DNA of 64,000 bases from NCBI GenBank assembly GCA_907163345.1, contig CAJQUN010000009.1, positions 6,200,001-6,264,000 of the forward strand, written 5' to 3'. The translations under genes were made by a program, and so were the position numbers. The stretch comes from Haberlea rhodopensis. Taxonomy: Eukaryota; Streptophyta; Magnoliopsida; Lamiales; Gesneriaceae. Positions 12,799 to 23,352 of this stretch are shown here, one piece after another. How positions within the stretch are numbered: the first letter of the stretch is position 1; every line of letters starts with the position of its first letter. The notes under the pieces were generated by a model. That model was not told the origin of the DNA. It saw only the letters and a program-made list of their open reading frames with translations, and searched no databases.

Positions 12799-13836
12799 AT
12801 TTTATAAAAAAACAGTGATCTAGCAGAAGTTTAGGATCAGGGGGTTGAAAATTTAAGTAACATTTTCCGGTGTATCATTAGTTTGAATTCAGAATAATCT
12901 CAATCAAGAGTGTGTTACTTAGGATACAGAAGGTTTCAATTTATAAGTGAAAAGAAACTATCTTTCTGGTTTTGCTTAATATTTTCTTATAAAAAACAAA
13001 AGCTATTTTTTTAATCGATATATCCAATTGGCTTTTAAAAAAATCATTAAAAAAGGGGAGTTTATCAAAGGGCTTTTTGAAGTTATAACATTGTATAGAA
13101 ACTGACCTTCACTTAGAGTTTGTTTTTGGCTTGATTCATTAGGTTCAAAATTAATCAAGTAAACGCAGGAAATATGGCTCGATCAAGGGTGCACCAAATC
13201 GAGAGGTCGTGCCTAGTCCGAACGCTAACTCGAGTTGAAAGATTTTATTTAATTTTTGTAGTGTTTTAGAAAATGTTTAAATATATACCAAAGGTTTACA
13301 GAACAAATAACAAGTCATTGAACAAAATAATTTATTTGAACTCGATTTTAAATTATTACGAATACATGGGGAGTCGAGCTCGAATTCGATAATTTCTAAA
13401 ATGGATCAAATATTATAGAAACTGCCTCAAAAAAAAAAAACACACTTGCAAGCCGATTCAAACAGATCCATCATTATTCAATAATGGCAAACTAAAGTAT
13501 ATATTTGATAAGAAAATCATTGCAAGAAAAGATAGCATTAGGTCACCTTAAAGTTTCCATGCAAGAATTCTCAGTCATAAGGTCATTATATATTTGGAAG
13601 AAATAAAAGTTGTTATTCTTCTTTTCTCCCTTTCCTTTGGAAAAGTAGAAGCAACTTGAAATTAAAAGTACATAAATTTCCCTTTATCTAAAAGAAGTCT
13701 CCTCCAAAACCAACGACCATCCCTTTATTATCCGATATTTGATTATCGTATGAGTTTATATTGTGAATCAGTGTAACATGATAAACGATATCAGATGCTG
13801 CGAAAAATTCGAAACGATAATGTTTTCGTGCGTGGA
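12799..13836. other. Intergenic DNA 3' of the LBD gene
   Basis: AT-rich DNA between the copia TSD and the LBD stop codon. The last ~100 bases probably hold the LBD 3' UTR. No other gene or mobile element is recognised. Confidence 0.5.
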
Positions 13837-15579
13837 TCATGTCCAAAGTGGTTCCCAAGCCACACCCAAAATGCTTTCATCGAAAAAGAATGAGGAATTA
13901 TTCATCTCATCAACTGGGAACATGAGTTCTTGTGTCAAGTGATTAGTTTCTTGATCAAGATCATCTTGTGTTGCCATTGTTTTGCAGATTATTTCGAATA
14001 ATTTGGCATTTTGGCATTGCATGTTCATGATTTCTGCTTGTGCTTTAGCCAATTCACCCTGAAGCTCACTGATCTGTTTCTGAAGCTGGCAAATCGAGCC
14101 CGCACAACCGTAAACCGGATCCCTTAGCCGAGCATTAGCTTCGTACACCATGCTGATTACGGCATCAGCTCTTTGAGCTTCAGGAAGATCCTGAATAAAA
14201 TAAAATATAATATTAGTTTGATTTTTTTTATGTTGATTATTATTGTAGGTCTTCATCAAGAATAATGAGCAAGTTTAATTGAATAAAATGCCATATTGGT
14301 GTACCTAATTTTGTTGGTTATTACATTTTCTTTATAAGTCTTTTTCTGAGGTGAAAAGAGTTGAATTTTTGTTATAAATGCCGTTTATTAGTAAAATTCC
14401 ACAGAAAATAAGGGACTTTTTCGATTAGTTTACCTTGGTCGATTGACCTCAACACAAGTCCCTTTCAAGTGAACATTAAATGATACTCTTATTGAAAAAT
14501 ATTCAAAATATGAGATTTATATTGAATTTAATATTTATGAATTAAATACTATAATTTTGTAATTAAATTTGATCATGCAGAAATTGAGTAAATTCAAGCA
14601 AAAGTAATTTCGTATTTTTATGTTTGTTATAGGATGAATGCTTACTGCTATCATGGATATTTGTCTGTTGTTTCGTGAAATATAGTATCATTCTTAAGAG
14701 TAGTATTCTTAACCCCCAAGATTGCTACGTGTGTTGGAATCTCCGACATCTGTCATAATTCTATGCATTCATATATGTACAAAATTGTGTAGGATCGTGG
14801 TATGTGCCACAATCTTGGGGTTAAGAATACTAACCTTCAAATAGCATCAAATAAATCCGAAGATACATAAGTTCCAAAGTCTTTTCAATGCTACAATCTA
14901 AAGTAGTATTTAAAATAATTTATACCTAAAATAACATAATTTCCATCAAGAAAAAATGTATCTATACAAAATAATTTTTTATATGTGATATAAAATTTAA
15001 CTATAATATTTAACTTAGTGTTCTTATATAAAATTTATTCAACTACATATAGCATAAAATATAGTACCAATTATAATAAAGATTTAGACTAGAGTTAATT
15101 TTCATTTTCCAAATAAATAAAAAATTTAGAAAAATAAACATTAACTTGACATAATTATATTTCATTTCACTGTACCCTTCCAACTCTTTAAATTTTCTCA
15201 GTTACATGCAAGAATTTAGCCATGGAGAGCAGCATTGTCCAAAGTTATCAATGTGCAAATACTATATGAATATTTAATATTTTACCCGCAGCAGCTTAAT
15301 TATGTTGCTAGCTCCGAAGACCCTGTGTGCAATAGTAAACTTGAGGGGTTGATCCGGCGGGAAGTACGGCGCCAATATGCAGTTCTCGACGCAGCGGCGA
15401 CGGAGGATCTTGCAGGCCGCGCAGGGAGTGAGAATCATGGGCGGTGGTGGAGGAGAGGACAATGGAGATAAAGGTGATGGTGTAGGAGATAGAGAGGAAG
15501 GATTGCCTTCCGCCGCGGCAACGGCGGCGGAGGAGGCTGTGATGGTAGTGGGGGATATGGAATTTTCACTGTATTCCAT
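13837..15579 (-). CDS. LBD: LOB-domain transcription factor, class I, LBD1/LBD11-like, two exons
   Basis: Minus-strand gene: exon 1 is 15579-15286 and exon 2 is 14190-13837, with an intron of 1095 bp (GT at 15285-15284, AG at 14192-14191). The joined protein is 215 aa. It has the LOB-domain zinc-finger-like motif CX2CX6CX3C (C53, C56, C63, C67), the GAS block (FGASNIIKLLR, 88-98), a DPVYG motif (122-126) and the Leu-zipper-like LX6LX3LX6L pattern (L134, L141, L145, I152). The last residues, WEPLWT, and the Pro/Ser-rich N-terminus resemble the LBD1/LBD11 group. LBD proteins are plant-specific nuclear DNA-binding regulators of organ boundaries and meristem or vascular development. The intron sits at the position common in the family, right after GASNIIKLLR. 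All core residues are present, so the gene looks intact. The clade placement is from memory and less sure than the family. Confidence 0.93.
14702..14831. repeat. Short inverted repeat (MITE-like) in the LBD intron
   Basis: The left arm agtattcttaacccccaag (from 14702) is mirrored by cttggggttaagaatact (ending about 14831) across a ~85-bp loop. The total is about 130 bp, the size of a small non-autonomous DNA element or a strong RNA hairpin in the intron. No clear TSD is seen. Confidence 0.6.
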
Positions 15580-15662
15580 TATTTGGGAGCTTTGATAATG
15601 GATGTGGGCCGTGGGGTATTAGCTGTTTCTGTATGTTCAATTGCTTACGAATGAAGATCAAA

Positions 15663-15670
15663 TATTTATA
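15663..15670 (-). promoter_or_regulatory. TATA box of the LBD gene
   Basis: TATAAATA on the minus strand lies 84 bases upstream of the LBD start codon. That would give a 5' UTR of roughly 55 nt. Position and sequence are typical of a plant core promoter; no experimental support. Confidence 0.6.
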
Positions 15671-15679
15671 GTAGAGAGC

Positions 15680-16151
15680 GTGTAATTAAGCCAATTAGAA
15701 AATTTAAAAAATAGAAAAAAAAATATTGTGGTAGGTGAAGTATGCCTCACGTCATAATAAGGTGAATGACTTTAATTTTTTAATTGACGATGCTTTTTAT
15801 AATTTGTATTAATTTTTTAAGTCACATGTCATTTTTAAAATATTTAAGGCGTATATTTCTACCGACGCGTTTGATACTGTCCTAAGAAATATCAAACTAT
15901 TAGATAAAAATATTCTCATATAATAATTGATACCCATTAGACACTTCTCTGACATAACAACCACTCCACCATTTCTACCACCTCATGTCCAAAGCGTGTA
16001 TTTTATTTATGACTGCCATCATCTTACAAAAACTGGGGAAATTGTAAATTAGTATAATTTTGATTTTCATAGTCTATTTATTAAGTTTTTTTATTTGACT
16101 ATTATAATTCTTCTTGCATTTGGACACATCATAATTAGACCCTTACATATT
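15680..16151. other. LBD upstream region
   Basis: AT-rich sequence upstream of the LBD TATA box, likely holding distal promoter elements that I cannot define. It ends at the TRIM insertion. Confidence 0.4.
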
Positions 16152-16156
16152 GTAAG

Positions 16157-16833
16157 TGTCATGCACCTAGGCCCAGGCCCGTTCAAGCGCGACTGCACAA
16201 TGGGTTCCTATAGCAACTACTTTGTATCCGTCCTCGCTATACGAAAATGGTTAACCTAAGTTGCTATAATAGTCCATTGTAAGCCTTTATAAATCATATT
16301 AAATTTTCATCCACAACCAATGTGAGACAAGGATATTACAATCACCACTCTTTTAGAACGCGACGTCCTCGTCGCGACCTAACACATCGATCCACCGGCA
16401 ACGGGAATCTAGAGATGGCTCCTACAGGTTCAAGAGGTGGCTCCCGTCATGTAGCACTTTACCCCCGCAGGTTCAAGAGGTGGCTTCCACGCACGTGGCA
16501 CTTTGCCCCGCAGGTTCAAGAGGTGGCCCCTGTCGTGTAGCACTTTGCCCCTTTAGGCTCAAGAGGTGGCTCCCACGCACGTAGCACTTTGCCCCGCATA
16601 GCACTTATCTCCCGGTGTTTTCTGCCGGTGACCAGCTCTGATACCATTCTGTCACGCCCCTGGGCCCAGGCCCGTTCAAGCGCGACTGCACAATGGGCTC
16701 CTATAGCAACTAATTTGTATCCATCCTCGCTATAAGAAAATGGTTAACCCAAGTTGCTATACTAGTCCATTGTAAGCCTTTATAAACCACATTAAATTTT
16801 CATCCATAACCAATGTGTGACAAGGATATTACA
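16157..16833 (-). mobile_element. Complete TRIM (677 bp), TSD GTAAG
   Basis: Two 184-bp direct repeats (16157-16340 and 16650-16833) start TGTCA and end ATATTACA, flanked by GTAAG on both sides (16152-16156, 16834-16838). Read on the minus strand, the right LTR is followed after 3 nt by TGGTATCAGAGC (16646-16635), the initiator-tRNA-Met primer site. A purine-rich tract (aaaagagtggtgat) precedes the other LTR. The 309-bp interior has no coding capacity and holds about four ~50-bp tandem units (gttcaagaggtggctccc ... gcactttgcccc). This is a terminal-repeat retrotransposon in miniature, mobilised in trans by an autonomous element not identified here. Confidence 0.92.
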
Positions 16834-16838
16834 GTAAG

Positions 16839-19008
16839 GATAACTTGATTTCTAATGAGATTCATAACAATCTCGATATGGGAATCGAAGCCATTTAGAA
16901 AAGTTTTTGAATGATAAAAAATGATTCGACTTGAATAGGTCGAAATCATTATGCGAGGATCTTTTTGATTGTGAAGTAACCCTCTGTATATGATAAACAT
17001 GATCGCTGGCATGAATGTAATTGAGTTTAGGCAATAGCAAGCGTGAATTCAAAGCATATACAATGTTGACATACAGGTCTGTCGGCGAGACGACCAATTC
17101 TCGCCAATTTCCTTTTATCCCTTAAATATTTATGAGTGGTACAACCTTGGAGCCATTAATACCGTACAAACGACTCATCTCCTTGTATATACTTGAGCAA
17201 CACAACAACGATAATCTACGATACATGGACAGTGACACGTCGATAATGACACGGCACGACACGAACATGGTGACACAGATTTTCAAATTTTCTGGATACT
17301 ACACGGCAGAGATACGCATGTATACTTTTATATTTTTTATATGTATACATGTACAATATTAAAAAAAAAACTAAAATTCACATTTTTTAAATTCTAAAAA
17401 CATGTAAAGGCAACGAAAATATTCTAACCAAATTCAAGAAGCATATAAATAAATGTATGTTATTGAAATCATTATAGTTTCACTCGTACTAACACCAAAT
17501 ACATATTACTTCGATTAACATAAAGTTTAACGTCCAAGTAAAATATAACACCAAAACTATTCTTACCAAATTCATAAAACATATACATAAATGCATGTCA
17601 CTGAAATCATTATAGTATCATTCATATTGACATCAATTTTATATTACTTCAATTAACATAAACCTAAAACATCCAAATTTTATTGTAGCCCAAAAGCTTT
17701 TTAATTTGTCAATTAACCACCAAAATTGTCATTTCTATGTCGGACACACCAATCGATCATGTCTGAGACGGGTGTCCGATTTGAAGAGAGTGTCCAACAC
17801 AGATGTCCAATTTTGTTTGGAGATCAACATAGTTCTATGCTCGTCCATTCCCTAAGAGAAAGATATCTTATTTTAAAAAAAATATTAAAGACATGCCACA
17901 TGGCTTATCCGACAAGTGTTCTATGGATGTCGATGTCATAGAAACATCTGACACTGTATAGAATGATTTTTAGGAATGTCCGTGTATAATAAGTAATAAT
18001 GAATGTCATGCCAAATTCCATACGTAAAAATGGGGACAAAAATTATAAAATAAGCTAGGTTTCACTAAAAGCCAAAGTTGAGTACTTAGATGACTAAAAA
18101 TTAAACAAAATAGCGTCAATTTTGCTATTTTTTAATAAAATTATTGAAGGCCAAAGTTTTGCAAAATTTATTATTATTAAGCTAGTTGTTTTATTTCACC
18201 CACTATATAAATACTATTTTAACTAGGATTTGAATTTTCACAAAAAAAAAAAAAAAATTCGCTAACTTGAAAATGTATATGTTGATTTTTTTGCAAGCAT
18301 TTATTAAACTTAACGATCAAAATTTCAACTTTCTTATTAGGAAACAATAAAAGGTTATGGAATACTTAATATGATTAATTAATACCTAGAAATTGACTAA
18401 TAGAAGATCACTTGACTTCAATCTTAACTTGTATCAATTAATTTAACGTACAAAACTCGGTATATATTCCTGCACTATTTAATTTGCTCATTAGTAGTCA
18501 TTAATTTCAAGATTGTTGGAACATTTATGACAAAATTATAATAGTTTAAATTTTTTTCTATGTTGTTTGCCCTTTGTATACACTTTCTTGTATTTTCTTC
18601 CCCTCTATTGTTGGGTTTGGATGAAAATATTTCATTTGAAAAATAGAATAAAAAAATGAATTAAAATAGTTTTTCATTTGAGGATTAAAATTACCTTGTT
18701 TTTTCTTAAAAAAAATAAATAAATAAAAACTAACGAATGGAGAATTTGAAATCCATGATTGTAATGATATATTACCAAAATAATTGGATTGAATTTAGAT
18801 TAAGGCTGTAAAACTCAAATACATCTATACAAGTATAGCTTAAACATATTCAAGAGATCAATCATTTAACTTCGGTTCCTTAAATTCTTTTGTCATGATA
18901 TTTGATCATCTTATTTATTACCTAAACATACTCCATAAGGTTGTGTTTTGATATACATATACGGTGAATTTATATTTCAAATCCTTAATCTAAAATATAT
19001 TATATTTC
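16839..19008. other. AT-rich intergenic DNA
   Basis: No supported gene. A zone at 17210-17310 and 17720-17950 is rich in gacacg and gtgtcc words and may be an old DNA-transposon remnant, but I could not define matching ends. Long A and T runs occur near 18240-18260 and 18700. Confidence 0.45.
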
Positions 19009-19814
19009 TGTTAGGATCGGTCAGACAGATTAAAAGGGGTGAATAAATTGTTCCGATTCACTTTGTTATTTTAAAATATTGCTTTTGCTGAGTTAGTAAC
19101 CGAGAGCTGATTCTTGACATGAACTGATCAATTGAGTAACTTAAATAAATAAAGTGTGGAGATAACACAAGCTGATAAGGCGAATATTATGTGATTTGTT
19201 TGACTGATGGACGGTTCTGCATATTGAATAATAAAGAATGTAAACTTTGCATAATATAAAGGGAACATAAATTTTTCTGGAAGTTCGAAGGCTAAATCTT
19301 TTTACGACTTCACTTCTTTCTTTTCAGAAGGATCACTAGAAGATTTGAATTATACAATCCTGTTTGACAACATCGGTTCAGGTGATTTGGCTTTCCAAGC
19401 TGAAACTCCTAGCCACTCAGTAACCCCCATCATTTGATACCACTCTTATAGCTGGGAACAACTTACAATCAGTTTTGACCACACGCCACAAAATGTTACA
19501 ACTTCACTTCCCTAACTCTTAAGGACAACGATAAATATCTACAATACTAGTGTCTCACATCGGTTTGTGAGAGGTGCTTGAATTTGTTAATAAAATGCTA
19601 CAGTATACTCTTGATATTTTGGTTAATCATTTTCGTAGAACGTGGATGGATAAAATATAGGTTACTGGGAGTCAATTGTGCATAGTCGTGCACACAGGCC
19701 TTGGCTCATGGCGTGATACGATTTTTGCTACTTCTCGATAATGAGACTAAAAATCTTGATGGTTTTATCTTTAATTAATTGACTCTAAAGTAATTTCTCT
19801 GGTCTTTTTCTTTA
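19009..19814. repeat. Probable LTR-derived repeat upstream of the Tat element
   Basis: The stretch opens TGTTAGGATCGG followed by an aaaaggggtgaataaattg segment, a pattern common at LTR retrotransposon ends. Near 19553 a second LTR-like start (tgtctcacatcggtttgtga) appears. No matching end or TSD was found, so the element type is uncertain. Confidence 0.3.
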
Positions 19815-19819
19815 ATTGA

Positions 19820-20482
19820 TGATATCACCTAAATTTGCGATGACTTGCTCTGATATCAATAGAGAGGGGGTTCACCTCTCTTTCTTCAACACTCAATATA
19901 ACAGCCTAGGTATTAGCAAATATCCTCTGCAATGACCTGAAAATACAAAGCAAATGTGAGAAGGGGCCGGAAGTTATTCCGGCGGGTCCCCTCCGACGCT
20001 CAAGTCAGGCGAGAGAATATGAAGAGAATATATGCTGTAAGTGAAAGCAATTATAACATTAGTCCTTAATCAATACTCCAAACCTGGTATTTATAGGCGG
20101 AGACCTAAGAGTGGTCTTGCAACAAGGACTCTTTCCATGTTTATCCAAATCTTACCCAGATATGTCAAGATCCTGATAACACAATCGAATCCCGGATATT
20201 GCTCCGCATATCTAGGACTAGATCTCTTGGGGGACTGGTTTCCTTGCTGAGAGCCGGTAGCAACATGGGAAATGAGGAGAGCTCGGCCTATCAGCTCGGT
20301 CTCTCAAAAGAGGTCTCATGGCGAGTTAGTGACGGCAAACAGGTAAGGTGAAACAGCTCGGCAAAACAGGTCGGGCCTCGCAAAAGAGCTCGGACGGGTA
20401 GGCGAGCTCTCGCCGAAGAATGACGAGTAACATGCCTTGGAGCTAGGTCGGCTTGTCAGGTGGTATCTTCTAGCGGGTATCA
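19820..20482 (-). repeat. 3' LTR of the Tat element
   Basis: 663 bp, apparently identical base for base to the 5' LTR when read by eye. Its TATA copy (20095-20088, minus) could drive read-out transcription into the DNA left of 19820. Confidence 0.95.
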
Positions 20483-20500
20483 CAGTCCCCCCTCCCTGTC
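20483..20500 (-). other. Polypurine tract of the Tat element
   Basis: Read on the minus strand, GACAGGGAGGGGGGACTG abuts the 3' LTR. Such a purine run primes plus-strand DNA synthesis. Its position fits exactly. Confidence 0.8.
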
Positions 20501-20717
20501 GAGCTGACGTTGTAGACCAGAAGCTCGTATGTGCTGAGTTATCCTGACGAGCCAATTCTTGACAATAGCAAAACTTGATTTAGGCGGGAACTAACGGCTA
20601 CAAAATTTGAATTTTAAATTGAAATTGTGACCGTTGGGCTCCCCTCCCGATTCCCGAGGCTAATCTAGACCGTACAGCGCATCAAGGATCAACGGCCAGG
20701 ATTCGTTGAGGTCTCCC

Positions 20718-20727
20718 TATATATATA
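20718..20727 (+). promoter_or_regulatory. TATA box for the antisense gene
   Basis: TATATATATA after ctccc, plus strand, within the element but outside the LTR. It lies 124 bases upstream of the favoured start at 20851. It implies the antisense gene has its own promoter rather than relying on the LTR. Confidence 0.6.
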
Positions 20728-20754
20728 CCACTCCGGGTCCCTCATTATCCACTT

Positions 20755-22773
20755 TTGCCATTTTCGAAACAGATCGGATCCGACCTCTTTAGCTTGCCAT
20801 TTTTATTTCTGAAAACTCCTAGGTACGTTTTCTCAGCTGTTTTTGTTACAATGTCTTCACCTCAATTGTTTCCTTCCCCTCTTACTGACGAGGAGCTTAG
20901 AGCTGTAGATCAGTACGGCTCATTTTATCCCGAAGGGATTGCCCTTCCTGAGGGAGTTGAGCCCCTTGAAGAAGTGGTGCGCACTGAGGCTCCCCAGGAA
21001 GCTGGGACCTCAGCCGAACCCGATCTTCAAGTGACTGAGGTCAGCTCTCCACTTAGATCAGAGTCGCCTCCAGGCAATTATCCTTGGTATGAACTTTATG
21101 TTCCTGTCTTGGATGAGTCAGATGAGGCCAAAATACGACAGGTCAGCCAGGCCCCTTCTGATTATGAATTCATCTTCCCTTCTTCTTCTCAACGACCCAA
21201 CCAACCTCCTCAGGGTTTTTTTACCTTCTACCGCGGTCAGCTAGAAGGGGGTTTACGTTTTCCTCTTCCTGCATTCTTTCAAGAGTTCAGCAGTTTTTAT
21301 CAGTTAAACCTTGGCCAATTTTCTCCCAACTCCTTCCGAATTTTATGTAGTCTCGTAGTTATCTTTAAGGCGTTAGGCTTGCCTTATGACCACCCCACCC
21401 TCTCTTATTTTTTTCACATCAAGAGATCAGATGAGGGCCCCTGGTATGTCACCAGCCGACCTGGCTGTGCATTTGTTGGGGGTTATCCTAGCAAAATCAA
21501 AGACTGGAAAAATGAGTTCTTTTTTGTAAAGCCCTCCCAGCCCTGGGTCTGCTGCTCTGATTGGCTTGAACATCTCCCGGCTCTCCCCTCTCCTCCTAAA
21601 AATTTCAAAAAGAGCACCGCCTTCTTAGATGTGATGAAAGCCATAGGAGGTCACAGTTTTAATTCATCTAAGCTGGTGGTGGAGGATCTGCTTTGTTTTG
21701 CTGGGCTGAGTCCAGCTGATCTGACCTTAAGGGGGAGAGCCGGTACTGGTTCTAACATGCTTTAACCATTATTTTACTCACGTGTATTTTGTTCGGTGTG
21801 ACTGAACTATGTATCTGTTTATACAGAAGACAGAGTTATGAACTCATTAGTGCTGAAAGCTATTCAGAAGAGGAAGCAAAAACAGGGCCAACCCCCAGCA
21901 GCCGAGGGTGTCACTATTGTGGATGTAGGAGGTGAGAGCCCCCCCGAAGATGTAGCCCAGCTATCCCGGAAAAGACCGGCAGCTCCTGGGGGTTCGTCAG
22001 GTTCTACTGCTGTTGAAGCTCATCCTGTGAGGCAAGTTCGGTCACGCCCAGATCCGTCCGACCTCCCTTCAACGGGTGAGAAAGGGGGTGCACCAGCTCG
22101 TGTGGAGAGATGTCGTGAGCGGGTGATGGAAGCTTACAGAGGTGGTGTACGACTAGTTGGGGAAGGCCCGAGCACCGTTGCCCTAGCTGTGGCTCGTGAT
22201 CTTCCCAATACTGAGGATGCCCTTTATATGAGCCAACTGAGCTGGGGGGACCTGATGACCCGAACTGGGAGCCGTCTGACCGAGTCTATGCTCTTGATGG
22301 GTGAGTTTATGTCAAGGGCAAATATGATCCGAAGACAATCCTTGAAAGATGCCAAGGTCTTCGATAATATGCAAGACACCCTTGCTGAGGCCAAATCTCT
22401 TCATGAGAAAGACATCTCGGAGCTGAAAACTCAGGTTGAGAAGGGGGCCGTCGCTGTGGCCGAGGCTCGTTCTTTGGTTGAGGTCCACAAACGTCAACAT
22501 GAGGCTGAGCTCCGGGAGCTGCGTAATGAGTTAGCTTTAGCTAAAGGGCTAGCTACTTCTGCTGAGCAGGAACTAGCTAAATCTTTGAAGGAGGCGGCCG
22601 AGGAGAAACAAAAGTCTGAGGAGTTGGTAGGAGAGAAACTCCTTACTTTTATTGAGGCTGGGTTCCAGGGATGTCTTAGCCAGATCAAAGAACGTGGCTG
22701 TCTTGTGCCTGACGTCTCTTTAGATTTTCTAGACGTAGAGAAAGTAGCTGCCTCTCTCCCCCCTGATCTATAA
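20755..22773 (+). CDS. Antisense spliced gene inside the Tat element (putative gypsy-type transposon domain plus coiled coil)
   Basis: It lies between pol and the 3' LTR but on the opposite strand. Exon 1 is 20755 (or 20851) to 21742, intron 21743-21826 (84 bp, GT...ACAG), exon 2 is 21827-22773. Splicing keeps the frame and bypasses a stop 23 bases into the intron; the product is 644 aa from 20755 or 612 aa from 20851. I prefer 20851 (MSSPQLFPSP), because the TATA at 20718-20727 puts the first ATG almost at the transcript start. Exon 1 has an acidic Pro-rich lead and a domain with GFFTFYRGQLEGGLRFPLP, resembling the plant 'putative gypsy-type transposon' domain (Pfam PF04195 by memory). Exon 2 is basic at first and then a long coiled coil (Leu/Glu/Lys/Ala heptads, about 22370-22640). 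Antisense ORFs at this place are known in Tat elements; their role is unknown. Confidence 0.85.
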
Positions 22774-22846
22774 CTGTAATTTTCCTCAGATTGTTCTCTT
22801 ATTTAATGTTATTTCTGTTTTACCGTTCTTGTCATTTTTTTGTGCG

Positions 22847-23345
22847 GACCAAGCATGACGTAACTCGGATTAGCTTAATAATTTACCACGTAATGGCAAA
22901 CACTAAACACATAGGACCAAGTTAGATACAGATCGGCTTGGTTTAATAATGTACCAAATAATGTCAAACATTAAACAACTGGGACCAAGGGCGATGCAGC
23001 TCGGCCTGTCATAACAATTTGCCCGATAATGTCAAACATTAAACAGCTGGGACTAAGGGCGACATAGCTCGGCTGGGTCTAATAATTTACCAGTTATTGA
23101 CAAACATTAAACAGCTGGGACCAAGAGCGACATAGCTCGGCTGTGTAATAATTTACCAATTATTAACATTACCCAGCTGGGACCAAGGGCGATGCAGCTC
23201 GGCCTGGCGTAATAATTCACAGCATAATTGCAAACATTAAACAGCTGGGACCAAGGGTGAAGTAGCTCGGCCTGGCGTAATAATTCACAGCATAATTGCA
23301 AACATTAAACAGCTGGGACCAAGGGTGAAGTAGCTCGGCCTGCTC
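22847..23345. repeat. Degenerate ~64-bp tandem repeats in the Tat 3' region
   Basis: About eight diverged copies of a unit built from gggaccaagggcgatgcagc, tcggcctg, taataattta and caaacattaaacagctgg. The last two copies (about 23200-23340) are nearly identical; earlier ones have drifted. It sits between the antisense gene and the younger 43-bp array. Confidence 0.88.
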
Positions 23346-23352
23346 TAATAAT

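Noticed and set aside
16157..16833. Cassandra-type TRIM (5S-rRNA promoter in the LTR)
   Set aside because: I did not see the 5S box C pattern in the LTR; ordinary TRIM is the safer call.
17132..17950. hAT-like MITE with gtgtccgac words
   Set aside because: Word content is suggestive, but I found no matching inverted ends or TSD.
20041..20250. 69-codon frame, identical at 30321-30530
   Set aside because: Lies in both LTR copies of the Tat element, opposite to its transcription; no domain.
20755..21765. Host gene captured between retrotransposons
   Set aside because: It lies within one element bounded by LTRs and TSD, and its domain and position match Tat antisense ORFs.
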